Source: Olleya namhaensis
GTDB taxonomy: Bacteria > Bacteroidota > Bacteroidia > Flavobacteriales > Flavobacteriaceae
NCBI RefSeq assembly: GCF_900114005.1
Contig: NZ_FORM01000002.1
Location: 496,001-560,000 of the forward strand
Length of the DNA stretch: 64,000 bases
Reading direction: 5' to 3'
In this document: positions 1-9,298 of the stretch, piece by piece
How positions within the stretch are numbered: position 1 is the first letter of the stretch
How the letters are laid out: each line of letters starts with the position of its first letter
The notes under the pieces: model-generated
Databases searched by the model: none
What the model saw: the letters and a program-made list of their open reading frames with translations, nothing else
Told to the model about the DNA's origin: nothing
Program-made: the position numbers and the translations under genes

Positions 1-1901
1 GATGCAATAGTCAAAGGAAATGTTAATCCACCATCCGTAGATAATAAAATATTAACTGTAGGCGTATTTACAGCTCCTCCATCTGTTCCCGAAACATCCC
101 AATTTACTATTTGAGTCGAACCTGCATCCCAAGTAACATTTGTAGTTTGAGAAGTGACAGCAAAAGGCCCAGAGGCACCATCGACTGTTACTAACATTTC
201 ATCAAAATCTGTTTGAGGCATTTGGCCAACACCACCACCTTCAGATCGATCCCTTACAGTTAATGCAAAATTTAAATTTCTTCCTACGGTTGAAACAGTT
301 TCCCAAGAAGTATTATCTACAGTTTCTACTGGATTAGACTCAGTCAACTGTCCATCTAAAACTCTGCTTAAAATTGGCATATATCTGTTAGGAGATGTAC
401 TTGGCGGTCTTGACCTCCAAACTGCTCCTGTTGTTTTTGTAGGCGCAAAATTTGTAAACGATGTTACCCCGTCATCTGTTTGCTCCCAAGTATACGTTAA
501 AGTATCAGTAGCATCAGCATCTGTAGCAGCTCCTTTTAAAATAAAAGCTGTACCCATTGGGATCGTATAATCTGCACCAGCATCTGCAACTGGAGGATTA
601 TTAGTAATAGCAGTAGTTACTGCACAATTATTAGGAGCAGTCGTTACATTATCCAAAATTTGAGTAATACTGTAATAGTGAAAATAAGGATCACTATGAT
701 CCTGCACATCATTACCTCCGGTAATACCTGCATACCCCATAATAGTTGTTCCACTACCTGGTTCTGCATTTACTCCTGTTCCTTCAGAACTATTTGACCA
801 TGTATGATTTGCTCCCATTTGGTGACCAATTTCATGCGGTACATAGTCAATATCAAAAAAATCAGCCATAAAAGGGCCTCCATCATTATCCGTAAATTGG
901 TGAGCTGAAAAACCACTCCCCTTACCACTCTGACAAACACAACCTATACATCCTGCATTACCATTATTTGCTGCAAAAGTCAAAAGATGACCTATATCAT
1001 AATCAGTTTCTCCTACAGTTGCTGTTAAATTAGATTGTAAATCTGAGTTTAAGTTACTCCCATAAGGATCTGGAACTGCTGTAGAATAAATTAAATCCAA
1101 CGCAGGGTCATCCGCAGTATCAACTAAAACAAATGTAATAGCCATGTCAACTTCAAAAACTTCATTATTTCTATCTAAAGTAGAAATCATTTGGGCCAAT
1201 GCATCTGCTCTAGCATCTCCATTTGCTGCATTTCCATCATCCCAAAAAGAAGTATACTCCTGAGTTACTGACATTGCCATTCTAAAAGTCCTTAATAATT
1301 GGTCATTAGCATCGCGAGACACCTCGCTGCTAATAATTCTTTTAGAAATATCGACATCCTCTGTTAAACACTCAAATGTTTCAGAAGAATTTAATTGAGC
1401 CGTTCTATTATAAATAATATACTGCCCATTAGACACTTTAGTAATAGGTTGAATGTAAACAGTTTCTTTACCTGGCTCTGAAATCATCCCTTTCAAACCC
1501 AAAGGTGTTACACTAAATCTTACTCTAGTTCCTGAATTATCAGTTCTTGAACCTAGATATGTTTTAATATTAGGATGCTGTGCAATATTATCATTGGACG
1601 AGAAAATTTGAGTTTCTACAACTCTAAATTCCTGCTTTTGTCCATTAATACTTGGAAAACTAACTATAGTATTAGATTTTCCATGAGATGTTCTTCTTAA
1701 TGGCGCTCCTAATAATTGTTGTCTAAAATTTTGAATATTAAATTGAAAAATTTCAGAGTTATCCTTGTCTAAATTTTTTAGAGAAATACCAGTGGCATTC
1801 TCATTAAATGTTGTTTTTGACCATACTCCATCTTGAGCTAAAACAATATTAGCAAAGAGCAAAAAAGTTAGTAAAAAAACATAATGTATTTTTGTTTTCA
1901 T
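1..1901 (-). CDS. Secreted reprolysin-like (M12B-type) zinc metalloprotease, partial (C-terminus beyond window)
   Basis: The frame is open from an ATG at 1901 to the window edge, giving about 633 codons without a stop, so the C-terminus is missing. An N-terminal signal peptide is visible (hydrophobic stretch ending in VLAQD near residue 23). The zinc motif HEIGHQMGANH (HExxHxxGxxH) lies at about residues 356-366, followed some 25 residues later by an IMGYAG Met-turn, which together define a metzincin of the reprolysin/M12B kind. Beyond it comes a PKD/Ig-like region. Homologues in Flavobacteriaceae usually end in a type IX secretion sorting domain; that part is not in view. It is divergent from another secreted metalloprotease at 2417. 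Probable role is extracellular protein degradation. The family call is firm; the substrate is unknown. Confidence 0.88.
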   Translation of the reverse strand, partial: MKTKIHYVFLLTFLLFANIVLAQDGVWSKTTFNENATGISLKNLDKDNSEIFQFNIQNFRQQLLGAPLRRTSHGKSNTIVSFPSINGQKQEFRVVETQIFSSNDNIAQHPNIKTYLGSRTDNSGTRVRFSVTPLGLKGMISEPGKETVYIQPITKVSNGQYIIYNRTAQLNSSETFECLTEDVDISKRIISSEVSRDANDQLLRTFRMAMSVTQEYTSFWDDGNAANGDARADALAQMISTLDRNNEVFEVDMAITFVLVDTADDPALDLIYSTAVPDPYGSNLNSDLQSNLTATVGETDYDIGHLLTFAANNGNAGCIGCVCQSGKGSGFSAHQFTDNDGGPFMADFFDIDYVPHEIGHQMGANHTWSNSSEGTGVNAEPGSGTTIMGYAGITGGNDVQDHSDPYFHYYSITQILDNVTTAPNNCAVTTAITNNPPVADAGADYTIPMGTAFILKGAATDADATDTLTYTWEQTDDGVTSFTNFAPTKTTGAVWRSRPPSTSPNRYMPILSRVLDGQLTESNPVETVDNTSWETVSTVGRNLNFALTVRDRSEGGGVGQMPQTDFDEMLVTVDGASGPFAVTSQTTNVTWDAGSTQIVNWDVSGTDGGAVNTPTVNILLSTDGGLTFPLTIA

Positions 1902-2416
1902 AAGTGAGAGATTTTTGAATACTCAAATCTAAAGAAACTATTGTTTAATTAATAAAAATTTAACAACAACTTTAATGCATGCATAATTAAATAGCCGCTT
2001 TTACTAAAAAAAGTTTAAATAAACCATTGCTCCTTTTTAAATCAACCAATTGCAATCGCAAATGCTTAGATAAAAATACAGATGAAAATGCATCAAAAAA
2101 AAAATACAAACTACTAAAAAACAAGACCTAACAACAAACTTATTTATATCCATTTTGCAAAAAACTGCTGGTAAGGATTATTTTAAATTTTAAAGGAAAA
2201 CAAACTAAAAATACAATACCATAATTTTTGTTTTTTATAATTCTTCAAGAATAAACTAGAATTATACAATTTCAGAATCTCAGCGTGTAAAATTTCCTAC
2301 TAAAACAAGAAAATTACTGTTAAAATTTTAAAAAAATACAGATAACTTACCAATTTTAACAGACTACTTCTAAAAATTTACATAATTTCATCGCATAAAT
2401 TCAAAAATCCCGTTTA
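1902..2416. other. 515-bp AT-rich divergent intergenic region
   Basis: This gap separates two divergently transcribed secreted protease genes and must hold both promoters. Apart from the minus-strand -7 element at 1924-1931 it is A/T tracts with no ORF, hairpin-plus-T-tract or repeat that I can recognise. No consensus -7 element was found for the plus-strand gene. Confidence 0.6.
1924..1931 (-). promoter_or_regulatory. Bacteroidota -7 promoter element for the M12B-like protease
   Basis: TAGATTTG on the minus strand matches the Bacteroidota -7 consensus TAnnTTTG exactly and ends 22 nt before the ATG at 1901. No clear -33 TTG was found at the expected spacing. Confidence 0.55.
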
Positions 2417-5221
2417 ATGAAAAAAATTACATTTTATTTTTTTACTGTTTTATTTGCGTGCGCATTTACATCCACTGCTCAAACATCAAAAAAAATAATA
2501 GACATCTCGTCTAATACCGATGACATTATTAGATGTCATGCCGATGAAATAAATGCCGAAAATTTAAAAAGCAACCCTAATATGATGGGTAGTGATGCTT
2601 TTGAAGACAAACTAAAAGCAAAAATACACGAATTAAGTCAGCAAAGAAGTGCTGAACAAATGGTTGTTTTAACAATCCCTGTAGTGGTCCACGTCCTTAA
2701 TAACGGAGAAGCTATCGGTGTAAACTCTAACATCTCTGATGCACAAGTTTTATCTCAAATTGAAGTGTTAAACGAAGATTTTAGAAGAATGTTAGGAACT
2801 AGAGGTTACAACACCAACCCTATTGGTGCCGATGTAGAAGTTCAATTCTGCATGGCTCAAACGGCTCCTGACGGTAGCCCAACAAGTGGAATTAACAGAA
2901 TTAACATTGGTCAAAATGGACTAACAGGTTCTGGGACTACTGCCAACGAAATAACTAATGATTTAGTAAACCAAGTTGAAGCTTTAAAGCCAAGTAGTAT
3001 TTGGGATGCTTCACTTTATATGAATATGTGGTCAGTAAAGTTTAATAATGGAGGTCTTTTGGGTTATGCACAATTTCCAGGAGGAGCTGCAAATACCGAC
3101 GGAGTAGTATCTAGACACGATTCTTTTGGAAGTAATGATGCTACCGGTGTTAATATATCTGGAGACTTTAATTTAGGAAGAACAATGACTCATGAAGTGG
3201 GACACTTTTTAGGGTTACTACATACTTTTCAAGGGGGATGTACTGGCACAGGTGCCAATGCTGGAGATTTTTGCGCAGACACTCCTGCGGTAGCAAGCGA
3301 CACATCAAATGGTAGTATTTGTAATACTGGAAATGACTCATGCCCATCAGACCCTGGTTTAGATATGGTTGAAAACTATATGGACTACAGTACAGATGCA
3401 TGTATGGATACCTTTACTTTAGATCAAAAAGCAAGAGTCCAAGCAGTTTTGGCTACAGCAACTAATAGAGCTTCTTTAACCTCTTCAAATGCATGTAACT
3501 CGCCAACAACTCCGTATATTAATTTTGCTCCAGGATCAATATCTCCTGGTCAAGTAGCAGAAGGTAGTGATTGTAATTATACAGACTATATGATTGATCT
3601 AAGTATGAACATTCCTGCAAATGCTAATGCTACAGCTTCATTGACTAATTCTGGTACAGCAACAGAAAACGTAGATTTTACATTATTAAATAACGCGGTA
3701 ACATTTACAACTGGATCAACTACACCAAGTAACCCAATAACGTTAAGAGTTTTTAATGATAGTAGTATTGAAAATGACGAAACAATTACATTATCAATTA
3801 ACGTAAACACGACAGGAGATGCATTAGCCGAAAATGACATATATGCCTACACTATTGAAAACGATGATAATGTTTTAGTAGACGAAGGTAACGCAGTACT
3901 TTTTAGCGATGGGTTTGAAACTTATCCTGATTTTACAATAACACCTGTTGGAGGTTGGACTTTAATTGATAATGATGGAGACTCAACATACTCTTCTGAT
4001 GCATCTGACTTTCCAAATGAATCTTATACTGGGTCTTTTATCGTTTTTAATCCATCTGCAACAACACCTGTATCAAACGCAGGTTGGGATGCACACTCAG
4101 GAAGCAAAGGATACTATTGCTTTAACGCGACAGGATCTGTAAGCGGGACACCTGTAAATGATGATTACGCTATTACTCCTCAAATTGCATTAAACGGAAC
4201 GAATAGTGAGTTAAAATTTTGGGCAAAATCACTAACAGATAATTATAATGGTGGAGAACGTTTTAAAGTAGAAATTTCAACTACAAACACAAACGCTTCA
4301 AGTTTTACAACTATAAGCCCTGCGCCATACACTGTACCGCCTTTAACTTGGACAGAATATACGTATGACCTATCAAGTTATGATGGGCAAGATATATACG
4401 TGGCTATTCATGTAATATCTGCCGATGAGTTTGTCTTTTTCTTAGATGATATCTCAGTAACAGCAGATGTAACGACATTAGTTCAAACGGAAGTAAATAC
4501 AACTTCAGCAGACCAAATTAATCTTACTGGAGTTGGACAATCTTACGCAACAGATGCTACTACAAATAACATCATGTTAGATATTGATAACACAGGTGGT
4601 GATGACTATGGTTGTACTACAGTGGCTGTATCAAGAGATGCTATAACTGCAGGAGCTGCAGCAGTAGGCTATAACGGTGCTACTGACGCTACAGGATTTG
4701 TAACCGCTAAAACGTTTGACGTAACAGCAACAAATGCAGTAACTGGAACAGCAACTGTAAGCTTCTATTTTACAGAAGCAGAACTTGCTAACTGGGAAAC
4801 TATGACTGGACAAGACAGAGCATCAATAAGTGCTAAAAATGATACAACAAGTGAAGTACAACCAGTAACAATCACTGCTTTTGGATCAGATTCTAAATTA
4901 ACTGCAACATTTACAAGTGGATTAACCGGAACGTATTACTTTGGTCTTTCATCTACTTTATCTGTCGGAGATTTTGAATTAGCAAGTACTATTTCAATTT
5001 ATCCTAATCCTACAGTTTCTGCCTTAACTATTAAGGTAAACAACAGTGATTTACCTACTGCTTACCAGGTATACAACATGTTAGGACAGTTAATTACTAA
5101 AAGTCAAATTAACAATGCTCAAGACTTAACTATCGATACTACTCCGTTTAGTAATGGAATGTACTTTATTAAAATATCTAAAGCAGGTAACACTATTACA
5201 TTACCTTTTATTAAAAAATAA
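2417..5221 (+). CDS. Secreted M43-family (pappalysin/cytophagalysin-like) zinc metalloprotease with T9SS sorting domain
   Basis: 934 aa. A signal peptide ends near residue 22 (TSTAQ). The zinc motif HEVGHFLGLLH is at residues 259-269 and a Met-turn (VENYMDYS) follows, as in M43 peptidases. Residues about 370-480 resemble a Calx-beta-like module (ENDETITLSIN). Residues about 490-690 look like a choice-of-anchor J / MAM-like jelly roll (FSDGFET... then GWDAHSGSKGYYC). The last ~75 residues, starting at SIYPNPT near residue 858, are a type A type IX secretion sorting domain ending in a lysine-rich tail. The protein should therefore be exported by T9SS and act at or outside the cell surface. It is transcribed alone: divergent protease upstream, strong terminator downstream. 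Confidence 0.93.
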   Translation: MKKITFYFFTVLFACAFTSTAQTSKKIIDISSNTDDIIRCHADEINAENLKSNPNMMGSDAFEDKLKAKIHELSQQRSAEQMVVLTIPVVVHVLNNGEAIGVNSNISDAQVLSQIEVLNEDFRRMLGTRGYNTNPIGADVEVQFCMAQTAPDGSPTSGINRINIGQNGLTGSGTTANEITNDLVNQVEALKPSSIWDASLYMNMWSVKFNNGGLLGYAQFPGGAANTDGVVSRHDSFGSNDATGVNISGDFNLGRTMTHEVGHFLGLLHTFQGGCTGTGANAGDFCADTPAVASDTSNGSICNTGNDSCPSDPGLDMVENYMDYSTDACMDTFTLDQKARVQAVLATATNRASLTSSNACNSPTTPYINFAPGSISPGQVAEGSDCNYTDYMIDLSMNIPANANATASLTNSGTATENVDFTLLNNAVTFTTGSTTPSNPITLRVFNDSSIENDETITLSINVNTTGDALAENDIYAYTIENDDNVLVDEGNAVLFSDGFETYPDFTITPVGGWTLIDNDGDSTYSSDASDFPNESYTGSFIVFNPSATTPVSNAGWDAHSGSKGYYCFNATGSVSGTPVNDDYAITPQIALNGTNSELKFWAKSLTDNYNGGERFKVEISTTNTNASSFTTISPAPYTVPPLTWTEYTYDLSSYDGQDIYVAIHVISADEFVFFLDDISVTADVTTLVQTEVNTTSADQINLTGVGQSYATDATTNNIMLDIDNTGGDDYGCTTVAVSRDAITAGAAAVGYNGATDATGFVTAKTFDVTATNAVTGTATVSFYFTEAELANWETMTGQDRASISAKNDTTSEVQPVTITAFGSDSKLTATFTSGLTGTYYFGLSSTLSVGDFELASTISIYPNPTVSALTIKVNNSDLPTAYQVYNMLGQLITKSQINNAQDLTIDTTPFSNGMYFIKISKAGNTITLPFIKK

Positions 5222-5241
5222 AAACTAATTTTAAATAACTT

Positions 5242-5274
5242 AAAAGCCAATTGATTTTATTCAATTGGCTTTTT
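5242..5274 (+). terminator. Intrinsic terminator after the M43 protease
   Basis: A 13-bp perfect stem (5242-5254 with 5261-5273) around a 6-nt loop ends in a T run. It overlaps the promoter of the next gene, ribF. Confidence 0.88.
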
Positions 5275-5282
5275 TACTTTTG
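5251..5282 (+). promoter_or_regulatory. Promoter of ribF, embedded in the preceding terminator
   Basis: The -7 element TACTTTTG (5275-5282) matches TAnnTTTG exactly. A TTG at 5251-5253 sits 21 nt upstream, as expected for -33, and lies inside the terminator stem. The TTG start codon of ribF is 18 nt downstream of the -7 element. Confidence 0.65.
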
Positions 5283-5300
5283 TAGAATAACAATTACACA

Positions 5301-6215
5301 TTGAAAACAAATCAAAAGCAACATACAGTACTAACTATTGGCACATTTGACGGTGTACATATAGGCCATCAAAAGATCATTAAAAGATTAGTTGAAGTTG
5401 CTAACATAAAAGATTTACAACCCTCACTACTAACGTTTTTTCCGCATCCTAGAATGGTGCTACAAAAAGACGCTAACATTAAGTTAATTAATACAATAAG
5501 CGAAAAAGAGCAACTTTTAAAACGTTTTGGTATTACTAACCTAGTGGTTAAAAAGTTTACAAAAGACTTCTCTAGATTAACCGCTGAAGTTTATGTAGAA
5601 GATATATTGGTAAATCAACTAAAATCTAAATATGTAATTATTGGTTATGACCATCATTTTGGTCGTAACAGAAATGCAAATATTGAAGATTTAAAACAAT
5701 TTGGAACGCAATTTAACTTTGAAGTTGAAGAAATTTCAATGCAAGACATTAATGATGTTGCCATATCCTCTACAAAAATTAGAAGCGCATTACTCGAAGG
5801 AGATATAAAAACAGCCAACACTTACTTAGGGTATAATTTTATGCTAACCGGAACCATAATAAAAGGTAAAGGTTTAGGAAAAACAATCCACTACCCTACT
5901 GCTAATTTAAATATAGAAGAGTCCTACAAACTAATACCAAAACAAGGTGTTTATGTCGTCAAAGCTTTAATTGACGACAAAACTGAATTTGGTATGATGA
6001 ATATTGGTAATAATCCAACAGTAAATGGTCAGTCAGAAACTATCGAGACACACTTTTTTAATTATGACCAATCGCTTTATGGCAAAAAAATAAGCATCGA
6101 ATTATTGGAGCGTCTTAGAGACGAACAAAAATTCGAAAATTTAGAAGAATTAACCAAACAATTAGATTTAGATAAGATTAAGGCAAAAGCCTTTTTAAGC
6201 CAATATGCTAAATAG
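5301..6215 (+). CDS. ribF: Bifunctional riboflavin kinase / FAD synthetase
   Basis: 304 aa, the usual length for RibF. It phosphorylates riboflavin to FMN and adenylates FMN to FAD in the cytoplasm. The N-terminal nucleotidyltransferase motif GTFDGVHIGH is at residues 14-23, and the C-terminal riboflavin kinase domain begins near residue 185 with the GKGLGKTIHYPTAN motif (about 189-202). The start is TTG: an in-frame stop at 5283-5285 excludes any upstream codon, and no ATG precedes the GTFDGVH motif. It overlaps the HTTM gene by 11 nt, so the two are probably cotranscribed. The enzyme call is secure and the TTG start is well supported by the stop position and promoter. Confidence 0.96.
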   Translation: MKTNQKQHTVLTIGTFDGVHIGHQKIIKRLVEVANIKDLQPSLLTFFPHPRMVLQKDANIKLINTISEKEQLLKRFGITNLVVKKFTKDFSRLTAEVYVEDILVNQLKSKYVIIGYDHHFGRNRNANIEDLKQFGTQFNFEVEEISMQDINDVAISSTKIRSALLEGDIKTANTYLGYNFMLTGTIIKGKGLGKTIHYPTANLNIEESYKLIPKQGVYVVKALIDDKTEFGMMNIGNNPTVNGQSETIETHFFNYDQSLYGKKISIELLERLRDEQKFENLEELTKQLDLDKIKAKAFLSQYAK

Positions 6216-7524
6216 ATTTCTTTTTAAACAAATTGATAATAGTGCATTAATAGTTTTCAGAATTATTTTTGGACTACTTTGTTTTCTAGAATCTGTTGGT
6301 GCCATATTTACGGGCTGGGTCAAATACACTTTAATAGATCCAAAATTCACGTTTAACTTTATAGGTTTAGATATTTTACAGCCATTACCGGGTAATTGGA
6401 TGTATGCCTACTACTTTATAATGGGTGTTTTTGGACTACTAATAATGGTAGGTTACAAATACAGACTTAGTATAATTGCTTTTACACTTATGTGGACAAG
6501 CACCTATCTAATGCAAAAAGCATCTTATAACAATCATTATTATTTACTATGCCTATTAAGCATTATAATGTGCTGTCTTCCTGCTAACAAATACGCGTCT
6601 ATAGATGTCAAACTAAAGCCTAGCATAAAACAAATAAGTATGCCTAGTTGGTGCAAATGGATTTTTGTGATACAGCTTTTTATAATGTACACTTACGCTG
6701 CTATTGCTAAGCTATATCCAGACTGGCTTAATTTAACCGTGCCAGCACAATTAATGAAAGGTAAAATGGACTACCCAATTATTGGCAGTCTTTTACAACA
6801 CCAATTTTTCACTTATCTAGTTGGTTACGGAGGTATATTATATGATGGTTTAATTATCCCGCTACTACTTTATAAACCTACACGAAAATTTGCTTTTTGG
6901 GGTTCAATATTTTTTCATTTATTTAACTCAATAGTCTTTGGCGTTGGTATTTTTCCATACTTAGCACTGGCCTTTTCATTGTTCTTTTTTAACTCAGAGA
7001 CAATCAAAAATATCTTTTTAAAAAGAAAACAATACTACAATCAAGCAGAAATCAAAATACTAAACTACAAACCGTATTTAGTTACATTAGCAACTATTTA
7101 CTTTGTGATTCAAATTGTACTACCTATAAGACATCATTTTATTGAAGATAACGTGTTATGGACAGAGGAAGGACATAGATTATCTTGGCGCATGATGCTA
7201 AGATCAAAATCTGGCTATGCTAATTTTAAAGTGGTGGATAAAGACACAAAAAAAACAACCATTGTAAACCTAAACAACTACCTTTCTAAAAAGCAAAAAC
7301 GTATGATTGCCACCAAACCCGATGTTATCTGGCAATTTGCACAGCATTTAAAACAGGATTATAAAAGCAAAGGTCAAGATATTGAGGTTTATGTAACTGC
7401 CAAAACTAGTGTAAATGGCAGACCGTTTAAAACACTAATTAATCCTAAGGTTGACATGGCAAATGCCCGTTGGGAAGTCTTTAAACACAACAATTGGATA
7501 TTACCGTCTCAATTAGATAAATAA
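6205..7524 (+). CDS. HTTM-domain (vitamin K-dependent gamma-carboxylase-like) membrane protein
   Basis: 439 aa with several hydrophobic helices through residues ~10-300 and a soluble C-terminal tail of ~130 residues. The N-terminus (FKQIDNSALIVFRIIFGLL) and the arrangement of helices match the HTTM domain, which relates bacterial proteins to vitamin K-dependent gamma-carboxylases. Bacterial HTTM proteins have mostly unproven activity, so no reaction is assigned. The start ATG lies 11 nt inside the end of ribF, implying translational coupling. A MITE-like repeat copy follows. Confidence 0.8.
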   Translation: MLNRFLFKQIDNSALIVFRIIFGLLCFLESVGAIFTGWVKYTLIDPKFTFNFIGLDILQPLPGNWMYAYYFIMGVFGLLIMVGYKYRLSIIAFTLMWTSTYLMQKASYNNHYYLLCLLSIIMCCLPANKYASIDVKLKPSIKQISMPSWCKWIFVIQLFIMYTYAAIAKLYPDWLNLTVPAQLMKGKMDYPIIGSLLQHQFFTYLVGYGGILYDGLIIPLLLYKPTRKFAFWGSIFFHLFNSIVFGVGIFPYLALAFSLFFFNSETIKNIFLKRKQYYNQAEIKILNYKPYLVTLATIYFVIQIVLPIRHHFIEDNVLWTEEGHRLSWRMMLRSKSGYANFKVVDKDTKKTTIVNLNNYLSKKQKRMIATKPDVIWQFAQHLKQDYKSKGQDIEVYVTAKTSVNGRPFKTLINPKVDMANARWEVFKHNNWILPSQLDK

Positions 7525-7585
7525 TTTATTTTAAAGCAACCAAAATCTTATTACTTTTACAGCTTAAAGTTGTAGTCAATAGACT

Positions 7586-7674
7586 GCGTTAAGGATTGAA
7601 GTGGCATCCTTTTTTTTGCTGCCATAAATGGCAAAAAAAAGATATAACGGAAAGCCTGACCTTTAGGTAACGCC
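7586..7674 (-). repeat. MITE-like intergenic repeat, copy A
   Basis: An 89-bp element whose minus strand reads GGCGTTACC at one end and TAACGC at the other, so the termini form an inverted repeat (GCGTTA/TAACGC). Its core holds a GCCAT-AA-ATGGC hairpin between T8 and A8 runs. It is about 75-80% identical by eye to 14187-14276 in the opposite orientation, and shares both ends with 27098-27195. It stops 15 bp before serS. Confidence 0.85.
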
Positions 7675-7689
7675 AAAAAACAAAAAAAC

Positions 7690-8967
7690 ATGTTACAAGT
7701 ACCATTTATTAGAGAAAACAAAGACTTAGTAATCAATAGACTTGCAGTCAGAAATATTGATGCTACTGCAATGATTGAAGAGGTGATAAATTTAGATGAA
7801 GCCCGTCGTGCTTTGCAAACTAAATTGGATGCAATACTAGCAGAATCCAATGCTATCTCTAAAGAAATTGGTATTTTATATAAATCCGGTCAAGCCGAAA
7901 AAGCAAATGCTTTAAAAAGTAAAACAGCTGATTTTAAGGAAGAATCTAAGGAATTAAACGACCAGTTAACAACGACTGCCGAAGCTTTAAACCAAGCACT
8001 TTACAAAATACCAAATATCCCACATGCGTCTGTACCTAAGGGTAACAGCGAAGAAGATAACGAAGAAGTGTTTTCTGAAGGTGAGATCCCTAAATTACAT
8101 GATGGCGCATTACCACACTGGGAATTGGCTAAAAAATATGACATTATAGATTTTGAGTTAGGTACCAAAATTGCTGGTGCAGGTTTTCCTGTTTACAAAG
8201 GTAAAGGCGCTAGACTACAACGTGCTTTAATTGCTTACTTTTTAGACAAAAATACCGCTGCGGGTTACCAAGAGGTACAAGTACCACATTTAGTTAATGA
8301 AGCATCAGCTTTTGCTACTGGTCAATTACCAGATAAAGATGGACAAATGTATCACGCAACTAATGTTACGCCTAGTTTATATTTAATTCCGACAGGAGAA
8401 GTACCGGCTACAAACATTTTTAGAAATGACTTAATAGACGAAAAAGACCTACCTAAGTGTTTGACAACATACACACCGTGCTTTAGAGTAGAAGCTGGTA
8501 GTTATGGTGCACACGTGCGTGGATTAAATCGTTTACATCAATTTGATAAAGTAGAAATTTTACGCGTAGAACATCCTGACAATTCTTACAAAGCATTAGA
8601 CGGTATGGTTGATCATGTTAAAGCAATACTTAACGAACTAAAATTACCTTTCAGAATATTAAGACTTTGTGGTGGTGATACTGGGTTTACGTCTGCTTTA
8701 ACTTTTGACTTTGAAGTATTTTCTACTGCGCAAGACCGTTGGTTAGAAATCTCAAGTGTTTCAAATTTTGAAACCTTCCAAGCTAACCGTTTAAAACTGC
8801 GATTTAAAAACAGTGATGGTAAAAACGAACTGGCACACACTTTAAACGGAAGTTCTCTTGCGTTACCTAGAGTATTAGCTGGAATCTTAGAAAACTATCA
8901 AACCGAAGATGGAATAAAAATCCCTGAAGTATTAATCCCGTACACTGGTTTTGAATACATTAACTAA
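7690..8967 (+). CDS. serS: Seryl-tRNA synthetase
   Basis: 425 aa, typical for bacterial SerRS. The first ~110 residues form the charged coiled-coil arm that grips the tRNA-Ser extra arm. The class II catalytic core follows with motif 2 (FRVEAGSYG, about residue 266) and motif 3 (LNGSSLALPRVLAGILE, about residue 386). It charges tRNA-Ser (and tRNA-Sec in organisms that have it) in the cytoplasm. The ATG at 7690 is immediately followed by LQVPFIRENKDLV, the conserved N-terminus. It is monocistronic: repeat copy A upstream and a terminator downstream. Confidence 0.98.
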   Translation: MLQVPFIRENKDLVINRLAVRNIDATAMIEEVINLDEARRALQTKLDAILAESNAISKEIGILYKSGQAEKANALKSKTADFKEESKELNDQLTTTAEALNQALYKIPNIPHASVPKGNSEEDNEEVFSEGEIPKLHDGALPHWELAKKYDIIDFELGTKIAGAGFPVYKGKGARLQRALIAYFLDKNTAAGYQEVQVPHLVNEASAFATGQLPDKDGQMYHATNVTPSLYLIPTGEVPATNIFRNDLIDEKDLPKCLTTYTPCFRVEAGSYGAHVRGLNRLHQFDKVEILRVEHPDNSYKALDGMVDHVKAILNELKLPFRILRLCGGDTGFTSALTFDFEVFSTAQDRWLEISSVSNFETFQANRLKLRFKNSDGKNELAHTLNGSSLALPRVLAGILENYQTEDGIKIPEVLIPYTGFEYIN

Positions 8968-9013
8968 AAACAAAGTAAGATTAAGATTACTTTTGTGTTA
9001 AAAAAAATCGACG

Positions 9014-9055
9014 AAAGGTTAAAACAAGCGTTGTTACGTTAGTTTTAACCTTTTT
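9014..9055 (+). terminator. Intrinsic terminator of serS
   Basis: A 12-bp stem (9014-9025 with 9042-9053) with a 16-nt loop is followed by a T run. It lies 46 nt after the serS stop. Confidence 0.8.
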
Positions 9056-9060
9056 TCTTT

Positions 9061-9250
9061 TGTCTTTAGCTAAAAATAACTTTTCTTTGATTGACATGAG
9101 ACTAGTTAACACAACTAGAAAACAATAAAAAAATTAAATTACATAGATAAATACCAATCAAAGTAATTGAATCTTATATTGAATATATATGATTAATAGC
9201 ACATTTATGAGATTGGCTTAATGCCTGAACACTGTTCGGGCATTTTTTTT
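9061..9250 (+). ncRNA. Candidate small RNA or orphan leader ending in a terminator
   Basis: The stretch between the serS terminator and the TPR gene has no convincing ORF but ends in its own hairpin (stem 9221-9229 with 9235-9243, loop of 5 nt) and an eight-T run at 9243-9250. An internal stem CTAGTT/AACTAG lies near 9100-9117. A terminator with no upstream gene after the serS terminator suggests a short independent transcript. Only a 10-codon ORF (ATG near 9190) is present. No known RNA family was recognised and no -7 element with full consensus was found. Confidence 0.3.
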
Positions 9251-9298
9251 GCATAATATTTACAATGACTGACTTTGGTATTTGTTATATTTACAATC

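Noticed and set aside
9275-9298. TTG start extending the TPR protein
   Set aside because: The ATG at 9299 gives a complete signal peptide; the extension adds residues with no role.
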